Shown here: positions 7,563 to 16,187 of the stretch, piece by piece
How positions within the stretch are numbered: the first letter of the stretch is position 1
Layout of the letters: each line of letters starts with the position of its first letter
Origin: Bradyrhizobium prioriisuperbiae
Lineage (GTDB): Bacteria; Pseudomonadota; Alphaproteobacteria; Rhizobiales; Xanthobacteraceae
Assembly: GCF_032397745.1 (NCBI RefSeq)
Contig: NZ_CP135921.1
Span: forward strand, 8,048,501 to 8,112,500
Reading direction: 5' to 3'
DNA: 64,000 bases
Position numbers and translations under genes: made by a program
Notes under the pieces: model-generated
What the model saw: only the letters and a program-made list of their open reading frames with translations
Databases searched by the model: none
Told to the model about the DNA's origin: nothing

Positions 7563-9491
7563 TCAGAGCCGCCGCAGAACGGATACATCTAGTTGCGCTC
7601 TACCGGTACTTATCAGGCGCATGCCGCCGAGTATCCTTAACAGACCATCAGGACCCGAGACGTTGCCCGGCAGTAGATTCCAACAGGAAATCTCACGCGC
7701 GCACACCCGATCCACACTCAAGCCGAAGTCTTCACCAAGGAGCTCGTAGTCGTTGCCATAGCGATCCCCACTATCGCCGATCGCGAGCATTTGAAGCTGA
7801 CCACCGACCATCCTGGCCCGAATCGCATCAAGGACGCGCGGCTTGGCCGCCCACACGGGACAAATATCGATCGAGTGCCCGGAGCGGACCATTTTCAATG
7901 CCGGACGCGTCCCCACGATCTCCCGCAGCTTGCGTTGACCGTCGGGCGACGACACCAGTTTGTCGATACCGATCGTGATCTGGAGAGCGTTCGCTTTCGG
8001 AAGCCACCCGTTTAGGAACAGCCCCGCTTCGGCCTGGATGCAAGCGAAAGCGTCCGCTATTGCGGCATCCGACTTCAGACAAGTCTTTCGAATATCTTCC
8101 GAGAGCGGAGCGATGTAGGCCCCGTTGTAGTATCCAACCAGCACCCGATCCCAATGCTCAGCCGAAAGACACTCTCGCAATTCCTCGCCGACTGATCCTC
8201 CTCGGCCGGTCGCCAGCGCAACGGCAAGGCCACCATCCAAGAGCTTTTTGAGACTCTCTATGACAGGCTCGGTGGGTAATTTGCCTCTTTTGTCCGTTGC
8301 CACCACAGTTCCATCGTAATCGAGGATGAGGGCACCGAACTCTGCGGCTCCGAGACGCTCGATGAACTCGTCGCGTCGCGAACTCCAAGCTGCAGCCGTT
8401 CTGTTTGGTTCATCGACTTTCTGCTCAGACCGCCTCTTGCGGCGTGTGGAAGCATCCTCGCTCTCGATTGCAACGAGCAGATCTTGACCGTCGTAGATTA
8501 ACCGTCCGAAATCTGGAATTATGGGCTTTCCAGGGTCGATACGCGCCGCCTCTCCAAGGCCTTCGACGATCCCGAAGGAGGTTATAACCGCGTCAAAAAG
8601 GGTATGCCGGCCAGCAGCGCCGAAACCAAAGTGAATCTGTGGTATCGTCGACGGGATACACGATCTGATCGACTCCCAAAACATCCGGCTGCGATCGCAG
8701 GTCAACGCAAGCAGGACCGTACGATCGGGATGCTTACCGAGCCAAACGTGCCGTCCGTGCCCAAAATTACGGAAATCTGTCCGCTGTACCCTGCAGAGCC
8801 CCGCTTCCCAGCAACTGGTTTCGATCATGACAGCCGCGGCGCTCAAAGCAGGATCATGCAGGATGATCAGCGTGTCACGTCCGGCATCCCAAGCGCTCGC
8901 AACTTCTTCCATGGTGCGAGTTCGGCTCGAAGAAGACAGCAACGTCGCTGATCTCAGTTGAACCTGATCGCTTCTTTCAGTGACATCATGCCCCGCAACT
9001 TGATCACTTGCAAGAAGTAGCGACGTCACGGTTGAAGTGAGGGAGTGCGTCGCGAGGAATCCATCCTTCTGATCGGTCACGGGAACAACGTGGAGTCTGA
9101 CATCGCGACTATCCGCGCCAGCAACTAGGCTTCCGCCGCGCGCAGTGACGACGTCGATGCGGCGAGCATGTTCCTTCACCGAGGTCTGGAATGCTGCCCG
9201 GATATCGGCGTTCTCGCCCCCCGCGGTGAACAGCCACACTCCCCACATCGGCAACACGGGATCGAGTGCAAACGCCATCGGCGTCGTCACAGCCGTCGCT
9301 GACTGGAGCAGCCACGTCCTGCAAGACGACAGGAATTCGGCTCCAACGGCGGATCCTCCGCTTCCAACTGCCGCCACGGGATAATCGGCAGAACGCTCGA
9401 GAGCCTCGGCCAATGCATCCAACTCGCTTCCGCAGGCCGCCGAGATAGTGCTCTGCAAACGACTTACCTTGGCTGTGAAGACTGTAGTCAT
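7563..9491 (-). CDS. SIS (sugar isomerase) - HAD phosphatase fusion protein
   Basis: 642 aa from ATG 9491. Residues about 1-345 form a double SIS domain: phosphosugar loop VAAVGSGGSAVG at 39-50, FTAGGENADI at 88-97, and a second lobe with ETSCWEAG...FRNFGHGRH at 224-248. Residues about 385-625 form a HAD hydrolase of the Cof/IIB type: DYDGT at 391-395 (nucleophile D391, acid/base D393), ATGR 427-430, K550, and GDSGDRYGND 572-581. A basic linker (about 346-375) joins them. Isomerase and phosphatase in one chain suggests sequential steps on a sugar phosphate. An in-frame GTG at 9530 would add 13 residues. Confidence 0.8.
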   Translation of the reverse strand: MTTVFTAKVSRLQSTISAACGSELDALAEALERSADYPVAAVGSGGSAVGAEFLSSCRTWLLQSATAVTTPMAFALDPVLPMWGVWLFTAGGENADIRAAFQTSVKEHARRIDVVTARGGSLVAGADSRDVRLHVVPVTDQKDGFLATHSLTSTVTSLLLASDQVAGHDVTERSDQVQLRSATLLSSSSRTRTMEEVASAWDAGRDTLIILHDPALSAAAVMIETSCWEAGLCRVQRTDFRNFGHGRHVWLGKHPDRTVLLALTCDRSRMFWESIRSCIPSTIPQIHFGFGAAGRHTLFDAVITSFGIVEGLGEAARIDPGKPIIPDFGRLIYDGQDLLVAIESEDASTRRKRRSEQKVDEPNRTAAAWSSRRDEFIERLGAAEFGALILDYDGTVVATDKRGKLPTEPVIESLKKLLDGGLAVALATGRGGSVGEELRECLSAEHWDRVLVGYYNGAYIAPLSEDIRKTCLKSDAAIADAFACIQAEAGLFLNGWLPKANALQITIGIDKLVSSPDGQRKLREIVGTRPALKMVRSGHSIDICPVWAAKPRVLDAIRARMVGGQLQMLAIGDSGDRYGNDYELLGEDFGLSVDRVCAREISCWNLLPGNVSGPDGLLRILGGMRLISTGRAQLDVSVLRRL

Positions 9492-9617
9492 CCATCTACC
9501 GAATTTGTTCGCCTGCAGGTGCCACGCCACCTACGTTGCATTTGATCATAAACCGAATCGAGAACTTGTCTCTTGCAACTTTCCGGTGGATAACCAATTT
9601 TGAGCACGCTTAACGCA

Positions 9618-10733
9618 TTAGCTGACGACGTCTTCGGGCTCGACATCGTAGCTTCCATAGACGGGCCCGTGAAGCCAAACGTGAACGGCCATGTCGGGCG
9701 GCGCATCCAACTCCTTCGTGCCGGTCGGCTCGAACTCGTAGCGCAGCGTCTCGACATACTGAACCGAAAGATTGTGTTCGATTGCAGCCATCATTGCGCC
9801 GACCGCGATCACCTTGCTGCCGAACGGAGAAAGAATGAGTTGCGGGAAGAATACGCCTTCTACGGTTTGATCATATCGCGATTTCAGCGTCGAAATCGTT
9901 CGATAGCAATCGAGTGGATTGCGCTCCGACACATAAATCAGATCCCGCGCGTCAACCTGCCATTCGTTCAGGAGCTGCCCTTGATATTCGGCAAGAAGTT
10001 CATCGGCCCGCCTCGGGTTTCTCGCAGGAAAAGGCACTACTGGGCACACTTTGTACACGCTATCGAGCGTGTTCCTTATCTTGCGCAGCGTCTCAACCCG
10101 ACCGCGTCCCAACTGGGGTAACCAGATGCGAGCCACGGGAAGCGGCTCATAGCCACCGGAAGGACCCGAGTAGCCGCGGACGGACTGCACTTGCGGCGAC
10201 GGTTCCCCAATGATCCGGTCATCAAGCTCAGGGTTCGAAACAACCATCACGTGCAGACTCACACTGGGGTGCGCCTCAGCATATTCTAGCAGGAGCTTTG
10301 CCAAAGGAAATCCGATCCCTGTCGACAGCGCACTCATATCAAGCACGATATCGGTGATATTCTTCGGCCAGTCGTACTTTTCCAAAGCGGCACGAACGCC
10401 GTGGCCCCCAATGGGAGCCTGGTCATCTGCGGAGAATATCTGGATGTAAGCAATCCTGGCGTCCGCAATGACGCCTTTAAGTTGCGCCTCGGTCTCGTCA
10501 GCAAGTTTCTGAAGATTGGCAGCTGGATCGCCGCGCTCCTCTCGAATGAAAAACCCGTGCACACGAGAGCCCATCGCTGCCGAAAGCCGATGAGCGATAC
10601 GCTTAGCTCTCGGATCAAACCCAGCACCAGCCACAAGGACGCAATGGCGGGAAGGCCGAACAAAGTAATCGTCGATGAACTGGTAAACGCCTTCATCGAA
10701 ATGGGTGACGCAGTTCTCCCAATGCCGACGCAT
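9618..10733 (-). CDS. Uncharacterised Rossmann-like protein of the PRTase/AAA operon
   Basis: 371 aa, family not recognised. The N-terminal half reads like a Rossmann-type alpha/beta domain: HCVLVAGAGFDPRA (about 29-42), a helix, then ITDIVLDMSALSTGIGFPLAKLLLE and LHVMVVSNPELDD. The C-terminal half has LILSPFGSKVIAVGAMMAAIEHN and VQYVETLRYE, another nucleotide-fold-like pattern, and ends MAVHVWLHGPVYG. No signal peptide or membrane segment. It starts 5 bases after the AAA ATPase stop and is clearly co-transcribed. It could be a sensor, an enzyme or an effector. Confidence 0.7.
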   Translation of the reverse strand: MRRHWENCVTHFDEGVYQFIDDYFVRPSRHCVLVAGAGFDPRAKRIAHRLSAAMGSRVHGFFIREERGDPAANLQKLADETEAQLKGVIADARIAYIQIFSADDQAPIGGHGVRAALEKYDWPKNITDIVLDMSALSTGIGFPLAKLLLEYAEAHPSVSLHVMVVSNPELDDRIIGEPSPQVQSVRGYSGPSGGYEPLPVARIWLPQLGRGRVETLRKIRNTLDSVYKVCPVVPFPARNPRRADELLAEYQGQLLNEWQVDARDLIYVSERNPLDCYRTISTLKSRYDQTVEGVFFPQLILSPFGSKVIAVGAMMAAIEHNLSVQYVETLRYEFEPTGTKELDAPPDMAVHVWLHGPVYGSYDVEPEDVVS

Positions 10734-10738
10734 GACTC

Positions 10739-12646
10739 TCAGACCTCTTCTTCGACCAAGGCGAGATCAGAAGCCCGACGCTCCAGGAACCCGCCGCGAT
10801 TAAGAGTCAAACCGTAAGCAAGACAAACGGGGCCAGACAATTCGAGCAGACACCAAATCTTCCCTCCTTGACCGTAGTCGCGGATGGCCACGATTGCTCC
10901 GTAGGCGATCGCATACTTAAGGATCAGAGCAGTCTCGCTTTCGCTCGCGAGCAGATCCTTCATCTCGGCCTCAAGAACTCCGACTGCATTAGCACCTGCT
11001 CCCAAGGACGCGTTTGGCTCCGTAGATACGGTTCGGCAGTCGGCGGCAAACCGATCGGCCAAGGCGCGCACCCTTCGAGCGAACGGAAACCTCCAAGAAT
11101 CCATCATTTCCTGCGACTTTTCGCGGAGGGCGTTTTGCTGCTGCGCGGGCGTCAATGCCGGATCTTGATTTCTGATCGCCTTTGTCTCCATCCGCTCGAC
11201 GAGAGCGCCTGCCAGCTGCAGAAAAACCTCCGCATTCTCGTTGCTAGCATCGCAAAGATCATCCAATCCGAAGTGAAACGGGCGCTTGAACTTGTCGTTG
11301 AGAATCAAGCGCGCTGCGTCGGCGATTGTGCTTTTCACCCTCAACGGCTGGCGGGGCTCCGGGTCGTCCGCGAAGAGACTGCCGGTCAGACCGGTGGTAC
11401 GGACGATATAGCGATGCAGCAAGACGCGATACATCATGAGTCGGACATCTTCGCCAAGATCGACCGATTTCGCCCCCTTAACGTAGCGATCAACGATTTG
11501 CTCGATTTTCGTCTGACGGTCCTGCGAGATCCCGTGCTCTCTCTGTTCGCGATCGATAAGCGCTCGCAATTCGTTCAACTGACCGGCCGTGAGCCGAGGC
11601 GGTTCTTCGCTTAAAAGGTCCTTGAACCGGTTGTAGTTTCGATCGCGAAGCGGCTGCACGAGACGGAGGTAGCGATCCGCCATATCGGTTGCCATCCTGC
11701 GAAATTGACGGCGCTCGTCGAGACGAACGCTATCGGTCTGCATGAAGATGTCCAGATAATCGCGCTCCACCTTAAGACCAGGTAACGCATCTGCGTCCGC
11801 GGATCTAAAGACCGCATTGGGCGACAACGCATCCATCCTCATCATCATCCACCGCGCGAATCGGATTTCCCGCCTCGCGAGAGCTCGAAAGAGCGCTTCG
11901 AACTGCTCCGGATGCAGTGTGTGCACATCGTCGAGTATCGTCAGGGGACGCAGACGGCAGGGACTTCCATCCCAATCGATTTCGATTTCTTGAATCGCTT
12001 CGAAAGGCTGATAAGGCTCGCTCGCCTCCTTTGGAATATTCTCAAGGAAGGGAGGAAGTAGACTCGCCCCGATGGAATATACGGCCCTCTCGACGCTGCG
12101 AGCACGCTCGACAATATCCTGCGCGTTCGACCCGCCGATTTGTTCGAGCTGCGCTCCCGCGCCATCACGAGGAATGAATTTTATTTCAGTCACGCGACGC
12201 CGCCGATTTGCGGTAATGTTACGCACTAATTCGAGAATAGTGCGAGCCTGGATGAGAGCCAGAACGAGCTTGGTTTTGACCCCGGGCTCATAGGGCAGCT
12301 CCCAGAAATCGCGATATTCCGACTCCATCGGTATCCTGACCCCGGCAATCCTTGGCCGCTCATCCGCCGTAAAGCCACAGCTTGCGAGGACGGAGGCCAG
12401 CGACCGGTTGTTCTCGCTACTCTGGTCGCGGAGGATAGATTCGATAAGCCGAAACTCGACCAGGCTGGCCATCATGGTCTTACCGCTTCCCGGCGTGCCA
12501 ATAACCCGGACTGGATGATCGAACAGAAGCTCGCGCTTCTTATGTTTGGCTACAAACGTAGTCAGCGGCTCTGGGCTAACGATCGCAAGAAAAGCAGAGT
12601 CGTCTCGGATGTATTCCGTAGCGCGCCTGAGGAAGGGATTGGTCAT
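10739..12646 (-). CDS. ORC/Cdc6-like AAA ATPase of the PRTase operon
   Basis: 635 aa. Walker A is GTPGSGKT at 50-57 after RVI, and Walker B is LTILDDVHTL at 235-244, with the double Asp and following His typical of ORC/Cdc6 or STAND-like ATPases. The C-terminal 350 residues are helical and charged with no motif I recognise. Its ATG overlaps the PRTase stop by four bases, so the two are translationally coupled. ATPases of this kind often act as sensors or switches in conflict systems; that role here is inferred from context only. Confidence 0.8.
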   Translation of the reverse strand: MTNPFLRRATEYIRDDSAFLAIVSPEPLTTFVAKHKKRELLFDHPVRVIGTPGSGKTMMASLVEFRLIESILRDQSSENNRSLASVLASCGFTADERPRIAGVRIPMESEYRDFWELPYEPGVKTKLVLALIQARTILELVRNITANRRRRVTEIKFIPRDGAGAQLEQIGGSNAQDIVERARSVERAVYSIGASLLPPFLENIPKEASEPYQPFEAIQEIEIDWDGSPCRLRPLTILDDVHTLHPEQFEALFRALARREIRFARWMMMRMDALSPNAVFRSADADALPGLKVERDYLDIFMQTDSVRLDERRQFRRMATDMADRYLRLVQPLRDRNYNRFKDLLSEEPPRLTAGQLNELRALIDREQREHGISQDRQTKIEQIVDRYVKGAKSVDLGEDVRLMMYRVLLHRYIVRTTGLTGSLFADDPEPRQPLRVKSTIADAARLILNDKFKRPFHFGLDDLCDASNENAEVFLQLAGALVERMETKAIRNQDPALTPAQQQNALREKSQEMMDSWRFPFARRVRALADRFAADCRTVSTEPNASLGAGANAVGVLEAEMKDLLASESETALILKYAIAYGAIVAIRDYGQGGKIWCLLELSGPVCLAYGLTLNRGGFLERRASDLALVEEEV

Positions 12647-13788
12647 TGCAGGGATCCGTGCCTATCTCGTCGATAGAAGAGCGAACGCATCTTGTGTACG
12701 CCGCCCTTTCCTTCCGTCTCTGCCCACAGCAATGGGATGCTGTTGTTCGGCGTATTGTGCTCGAGAACGATGGGCAGAGCACAATCGGCATAGCCGAGCT
12801 TCATGTCTGTCTGACCAGCCTCGCGGCAATGCTTCTCGGCTCGGGTGAAAATTTCGTGGTCGTAATACTTGGCGCCAAGATCGAGCATGCGCCCATCGCC
12901 CGGCCGCAATAACCGCAGGGACATCGGAAGAAGGAGGCTCTCGGTGACAGTGTACTCCGAGCAAGTCCACTCGCTCCATTCCACTTTGGCATATTCCAAC
13001 CGCTCTACCAGCGCACCGCGGGCTTGAGTACTCGAAATGTAGTGATGGATATGGAGAGTATAATCTTCCGCTATCGGAAATCGATCTTTGAGCTCATTGC
13101 GGGCATTACGAATAAGGTCGTTGAACTTCTTCAGTTTGCCCTTCCAAGCACCATTAACGTTGCGGATGAACGTCGTGCCGGACGCGGTAAAATCGTCAAT
13201 CAGGTAGACGCAATCGAATCTCTCGGACGGTGCCATTCCTTGGACCTCCCTGAGGTTCTTGCTCAGATCAAGCCATTTCTCGGAGTCGACGTTCATCATC
13301 GGCACGACCTGCTCGGTCGAAATGCGACCTGAGTTTGCGCGTCTCAGCATGTCGATGCGACTTCCGTCGCTCATCCCTACGAAGAGCGTCTTTCGCAGAC
13401 ACTTCTTAAACGCGTCCGCGCCCCGTTTGTCGGTCCAGACCTCGTAGGGCTTGATTCCAAGCTTGAGCGCGACCGTTCGCCGCAGATGCGGGGTAACGAC
13501 CTCGGGGACGAAGGTTTCGACGAGGCGCTGCATTTCTGGCAGGGAAATGTAGACGAGGCGCCGCTTTATAAAATCGTACGCTGTGGCTCGATCTTCCGGA
13601 TCGAACTGCTTCAGCCAAGTCGCCAAACTCTCGAGAAACCGTACGCCGGCGCGGAAGTACGAGTAACCGTCGTACTTCACCGCGGACATCATGCGTAGCC
13701 AAGCGTACTCGTGAGTTGCTACTGTCTGATCATCCTCTGGCCATCCTATGATTTCAGCCAGAAGACTGAGCGCCATCCTGTCGTTCAA
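12643..13788 (-). CDS. Phosphoribosyltransferase-like protein, first gene of the operon
   Basis: 381 aa. The PRPP-binding loop VYLIDDFTASGTTF lies at residues 194-207 and matches the type I PRTase signature. The C-terminal block LGYADCALPIVLEHNTPNNSIPLLW (about 331-355) is what I associate with PRTase-like proteins that pair with ORC-like ATPases. The N-terminal 180 residues are helical. I chose TTG at 13788 because GAAGAGG lies five bases upstream and a sigma-70-type promoter at 13864-13891 would start transcription after the farther upstream TTG at 13860. ATG 13776 is another option. Reaction and base substrate unknown. Confidence 0.78.
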   Translation of the reverse strand: MNDRMALSLLAEIIGWPEDDQTVATHEYAWLRMMSAVKYDGYSYFRAGVRFLESLATWLKQFDPEDRATAYDFIKRRLVYISLPEMQRLVETFVPEVVTPHLRRTVALKLGIKPYEVWTDKRGADAFKKCLRKTLFVGMSDGSRIDMLRRANSGRISTEQVVPMMNVDSEKWLDLSKNLREVQGMAPSERFDCVYLIDDFTASGTTFIRNVNGAWKGKLKKFNDLIRNARNELKDRFPIAEDYTLHIHHYISSTQARGALVERLEYAKVEWSEWTCSEYTVTESLLLPMSLRLLRPGDGRMLDLGAKYYDHEIFTRAEKHCREAGQTDMKLGYADCALPIVLEHNTPNNSIPLLWAETEGKGGVHKMRSLFYRRDRHGSLQ

Positions 13789-13863
13789 ATGAGCCTCTTC
13801 AATAGCAGGTCGTATCTGAAAATGTTGCGAATCGCCGCGAGCACGATGAACTGTTCGCAACCT

Positions 13864-13891
13864 GTTATACTAGTAGTAGACGATTGATCAA
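13864..13891 (-). promoter_or_regulatory. Candidate sigma-70 promoter of the five-gene island operon
   Basis: Minus strand: TTGATC (-35, complement of 13886-13891), 16-base spacer, TATAAC (-10, complement of 13864-13869). Transcription would begin near 13857, giving a leader of about 70 bases before the chosen PRTase start. It is the only good promoter I see for the operon, as the gene junctions downstream are tight apart from about 126 bases before the SIS-HAD gene. Confidence 0.55.
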
Positions 13892-14289
13892 CCGGCGGTG
13901 GAAGGATTGCGCCCTTCTGTAGGAGCCGGCGCAATACTATTCGACCTGCCAGCGCTCAGCCTTAATGGCCCGGCAAGCGCGCCGCCGAAGCGCCGGGGTA
14001 CCTGACGTGGCAGACGCCCTCGAGGCTGTCGGCCACGATATCGTCCCGGCCCAATGTCTGGCTCGGATCGACATCATCACCGACAGAACGCACTTGGCGC
14101 CATCGTTCAAATCTTGGTCAAGGCCATTCGGATCAACCATCATGGCAAGCGCCGTCGCCAGTACTCGTATCAGCATCACTGCGGTCAGCGCGCCACACAG
14201 GTCGACGATCGCCTGATGCTTCGCGAAGCTCCAGCCACAAATGGTCGGCGACCAAGCTTAAAACCCGATATGATATTAAGAGTTGACAC
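13892..14289. other. Stretch without a recognisable gene
   Basis: Several overlapping short open frames exist on both strands but none has a ribosome-binding site, a known domain or a credible length. A decayed mobile element is possible given the island setting, but I cannot match one. It may mark the right edge of the accessory island. Confidence 0.4.
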
Positions 14290-14625
14290 TTACGCCCGAC
14301 CGACGGTTTCCATCAGTTCGAGATTGACCGCCGGCTTGACCATGGCCGCGTCTCCGACGGCAGCCAACATCGTTTCGATATCCCGCTCCGATGTCGGCTG
14401 CCAGCCACATGGACACGACTGATTCTGGTGCGCTGCCGCCACCTGCCGATACACCGACCCGAGCGCTTCAGCCATCATCCGCATGACGGCCATCGGCGGC
14501 AGTCGCGATCCATCGAGCACACGGCAGAACGTCGTCATCAACGTTCGATCGAGATCGGCCTGAGTCGTTTGGGAATCGTCACCGTCCGATACGACCTTGC
14601 GCTGCTCGAGCATTCGCATCTCCAT
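14290..14625 (-). CDS. Hypothetical protein with CPCGW motif
   Basis: About 111 aa. Not recognised. Visible are a helical stretch RTLMTTFCRVLDGSRLPPMAVMRMMAEALGSVYRQ and the short cysteine motif SCPCGW, which resembles small proteins of rhizobia that I cannot name. The frame is open up to 14691; 14625 is an internal ATG, and other ATGs close by are equally possible since none has a strong ribosome-binding site. Opposite-strand frames overlap it, so coding status is uncertain. Confidence 0.4.
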   Translation of the reverse strand: MEMRMLEQRKVVSDGDDSQTTQADLDRTLMTTFCRVLDGSRLPPMAVMRMMAEALGSVYRQVAAAHQNQSCPCGWQPTSERDIETMLAAVGDAAMVKPAVNLELMETVGRA

Positions 14626-14771
14626 CGCCGACACCAGCCGATATTGCCGCTGGTCGCAGCAACGTCTAGGCCCTCGCGGTGCCACGCTCAATATGTCCGG
14701 GCGGCGGTGGAACTAGAAGGCCTCAAAGGTCACGGCACCGAGAACGGACCGCAGCCCAGTCTCGAACGATT

Positions 14772-16130
14772 CTAACCCGTAACCAGAACCTTGGCTTCGG
14801 CGGCCGACGCAGCTTTGCGAAAACCGAGCGAGCCGATGGTGCAGGCTGCGATCAACGCGGCGCCACCGATAGCCCAGAACACCGCGTCGGGTCCTCCGGT
14901 CGCTTGCTGCAGCAGTCCGGCGACAAAAGGACCGAGGATGGCGCCGACACGGCCGACACCCAATTCCATGCCCACGCCGCTGGCACGCACATCGGTGTCA
15001 TAGGATCCCGCGGTAAAATTGTTCAGCACATGCTGCGCGCCGATGATGCAAAAGCCCGCAACGGTCACGACGGCAATATTGACGATATGATCGTTGGTGA
15101 ACACCAGTGCGATAATCGCCAGCCCGCCGATACACCACCACGCCGCGAGATAGCGCGGGGCCTGCGCAAAACGACGATCGGCCAACACCGCCAGCACGAG
15201 CCCACCCACGAATGAAGCTGCCTGCATCAGCGCGCCGAAACCGAATGATGCCGCAAACGTCTCGCCGCGTTTCATCATCACGGTGGGAATCCAGCCGGTG
15301 AGCCCGAAGATCGCGAACAGGCTGAGAAAGGCGGTCAGCCAGATCGTCAGCGACACTCGGCGATAACGCGGTGCCAGCAGGATCTTGTAGGTGTTGCCCG
15401 CGGCCGCCGGTTCGACCGCGCGCAACGCCGTGCCGGCATAAGCCTCGCGCCGATCCGGACGCAAGCGCACCAGCAACTGGCGCAATTCCTCCACCCGCCC
15501 CCGCGCCGCGAGAAACTTGGGGCTTTCCGGCAGCACCGATTGCACGATGAAGGTCAGCGGAATCGACAGGGCGCCGATGTAATAGAGCACTTCCCAGCCG
15601 AAGCGCGGCGTGAGGAACACCCCAACCAGGCCGGCGAGCATGCCGCCCGCGGACCAGCCCAGCGCCACGCCCCACAGCGAAAACACGTTGCTGACCCGGC
15701 GCGGCGCGAGTTCGTTGATGTAGGTGGTCGCCAGCGGCAGGATGACGCCAAGCCCGATACCGGTCAGCAGCCGCAACACGCAGAAGCTCCAGAAGCCATC
15801 GGCCAGCAGCGCGGTGAGAACCGTAAACACGTTGACGATCCACAGACCGGCCAGCAGCGTTCCCCGCCGCCCGAACCGATCCGCCACCACACCGTGGCCG
15901 GCGGCCCCGAACAGGAAGCCGATCAGACCGGAACTGACGAGAAGGCCGGCCTGCCCCGCCGCCAGCCCCCAGGGCTGCGCGACATAGTGGATGACATAGG
16001 CCGGGTTGAAGGTGTCGTAACCGTCGAACATGGTCATCAGCGCGACGAGAATGCCGAGACGGCGATGGAAAGGTCCAACCGCCGCGCCCGACAGCTCGTC
16101 ATGGATATCGATCTCGGATGCCGAGCTCAT
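14772..16130 (-). CDS. MFS transporter, aromatic acid:H+ symporter type
   Basis: 452 aa, 12 hydrophobic segments. It has the AAHS-type features of PcaK/BenK-like carriers: FDGYDTFNPAYV in the first helix, the loop 2-3 motif GVVADRFGRRGTL, ELAPRRVSN, and PESPKFLAARGR before the central loop. It sits 57 bases downstream of the gamma-resorcylate decarboxylase gene on the same strand and probably imports 2,6-dihydroxybenzoate or a related aromatic acid. GGGAGGG precedes the start. Confidence 0.85.
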   Translation of the reverse strand: MSSASEIDIHDELSGAAVGPFHRRLGILVALMTMFDGYDTFNPAYVIHYVAQPWGLAAGQAGLLVSSGLIGFLFGAAGHGVVADRFGRRGTLLAGLWIVNVFTVLTALLADGFWSFCVLRLLTGIGLGVILPLATTYINELAPRRVSNVFSLWGVALGWSAGGMLAGLVGVFLTPRFGWEVLYYIGALSIPLTFIVQSVLPESPKFLAARGRVEELRQLLVRLRPDRREAYAGTALRAVEPAAAGNTYKILLAPRYRRVSLTIWLTAFLSLFAIFGLTGWIPTVMMKRGETFAASFGFGALMQAASFVGGLVLAVLADRRFAQAPRYLAAWWCIGGLAIIALVFTNDHIVNIAVVTVAGFCIIGAQHVLNNFTAGSYDTDVRASGVGMELGVGRVGAILGPFVAGLLQQATGGPDAVFWAIGGAALIAACTIGSLGFRKAASAAEAKVLVTG

Positions 16131-16187
16131 GGTGTCCCTCCCTGATGTTTTTCCCGGTGTGCCGTCTGCTCTTCGGGCAGATGCGGC

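Noticed and set aside
6549..9491. ADP-heptose biosynthesis genes (GmhA/GmhB/HldE-like)
   Set aside because: Kinase, isomerase and phosphatase are present, but there is no nucleotidyltransferase domain and the operon is led by a PRTase and an AAA ATPase, so a standard heptose pathway is not supported.
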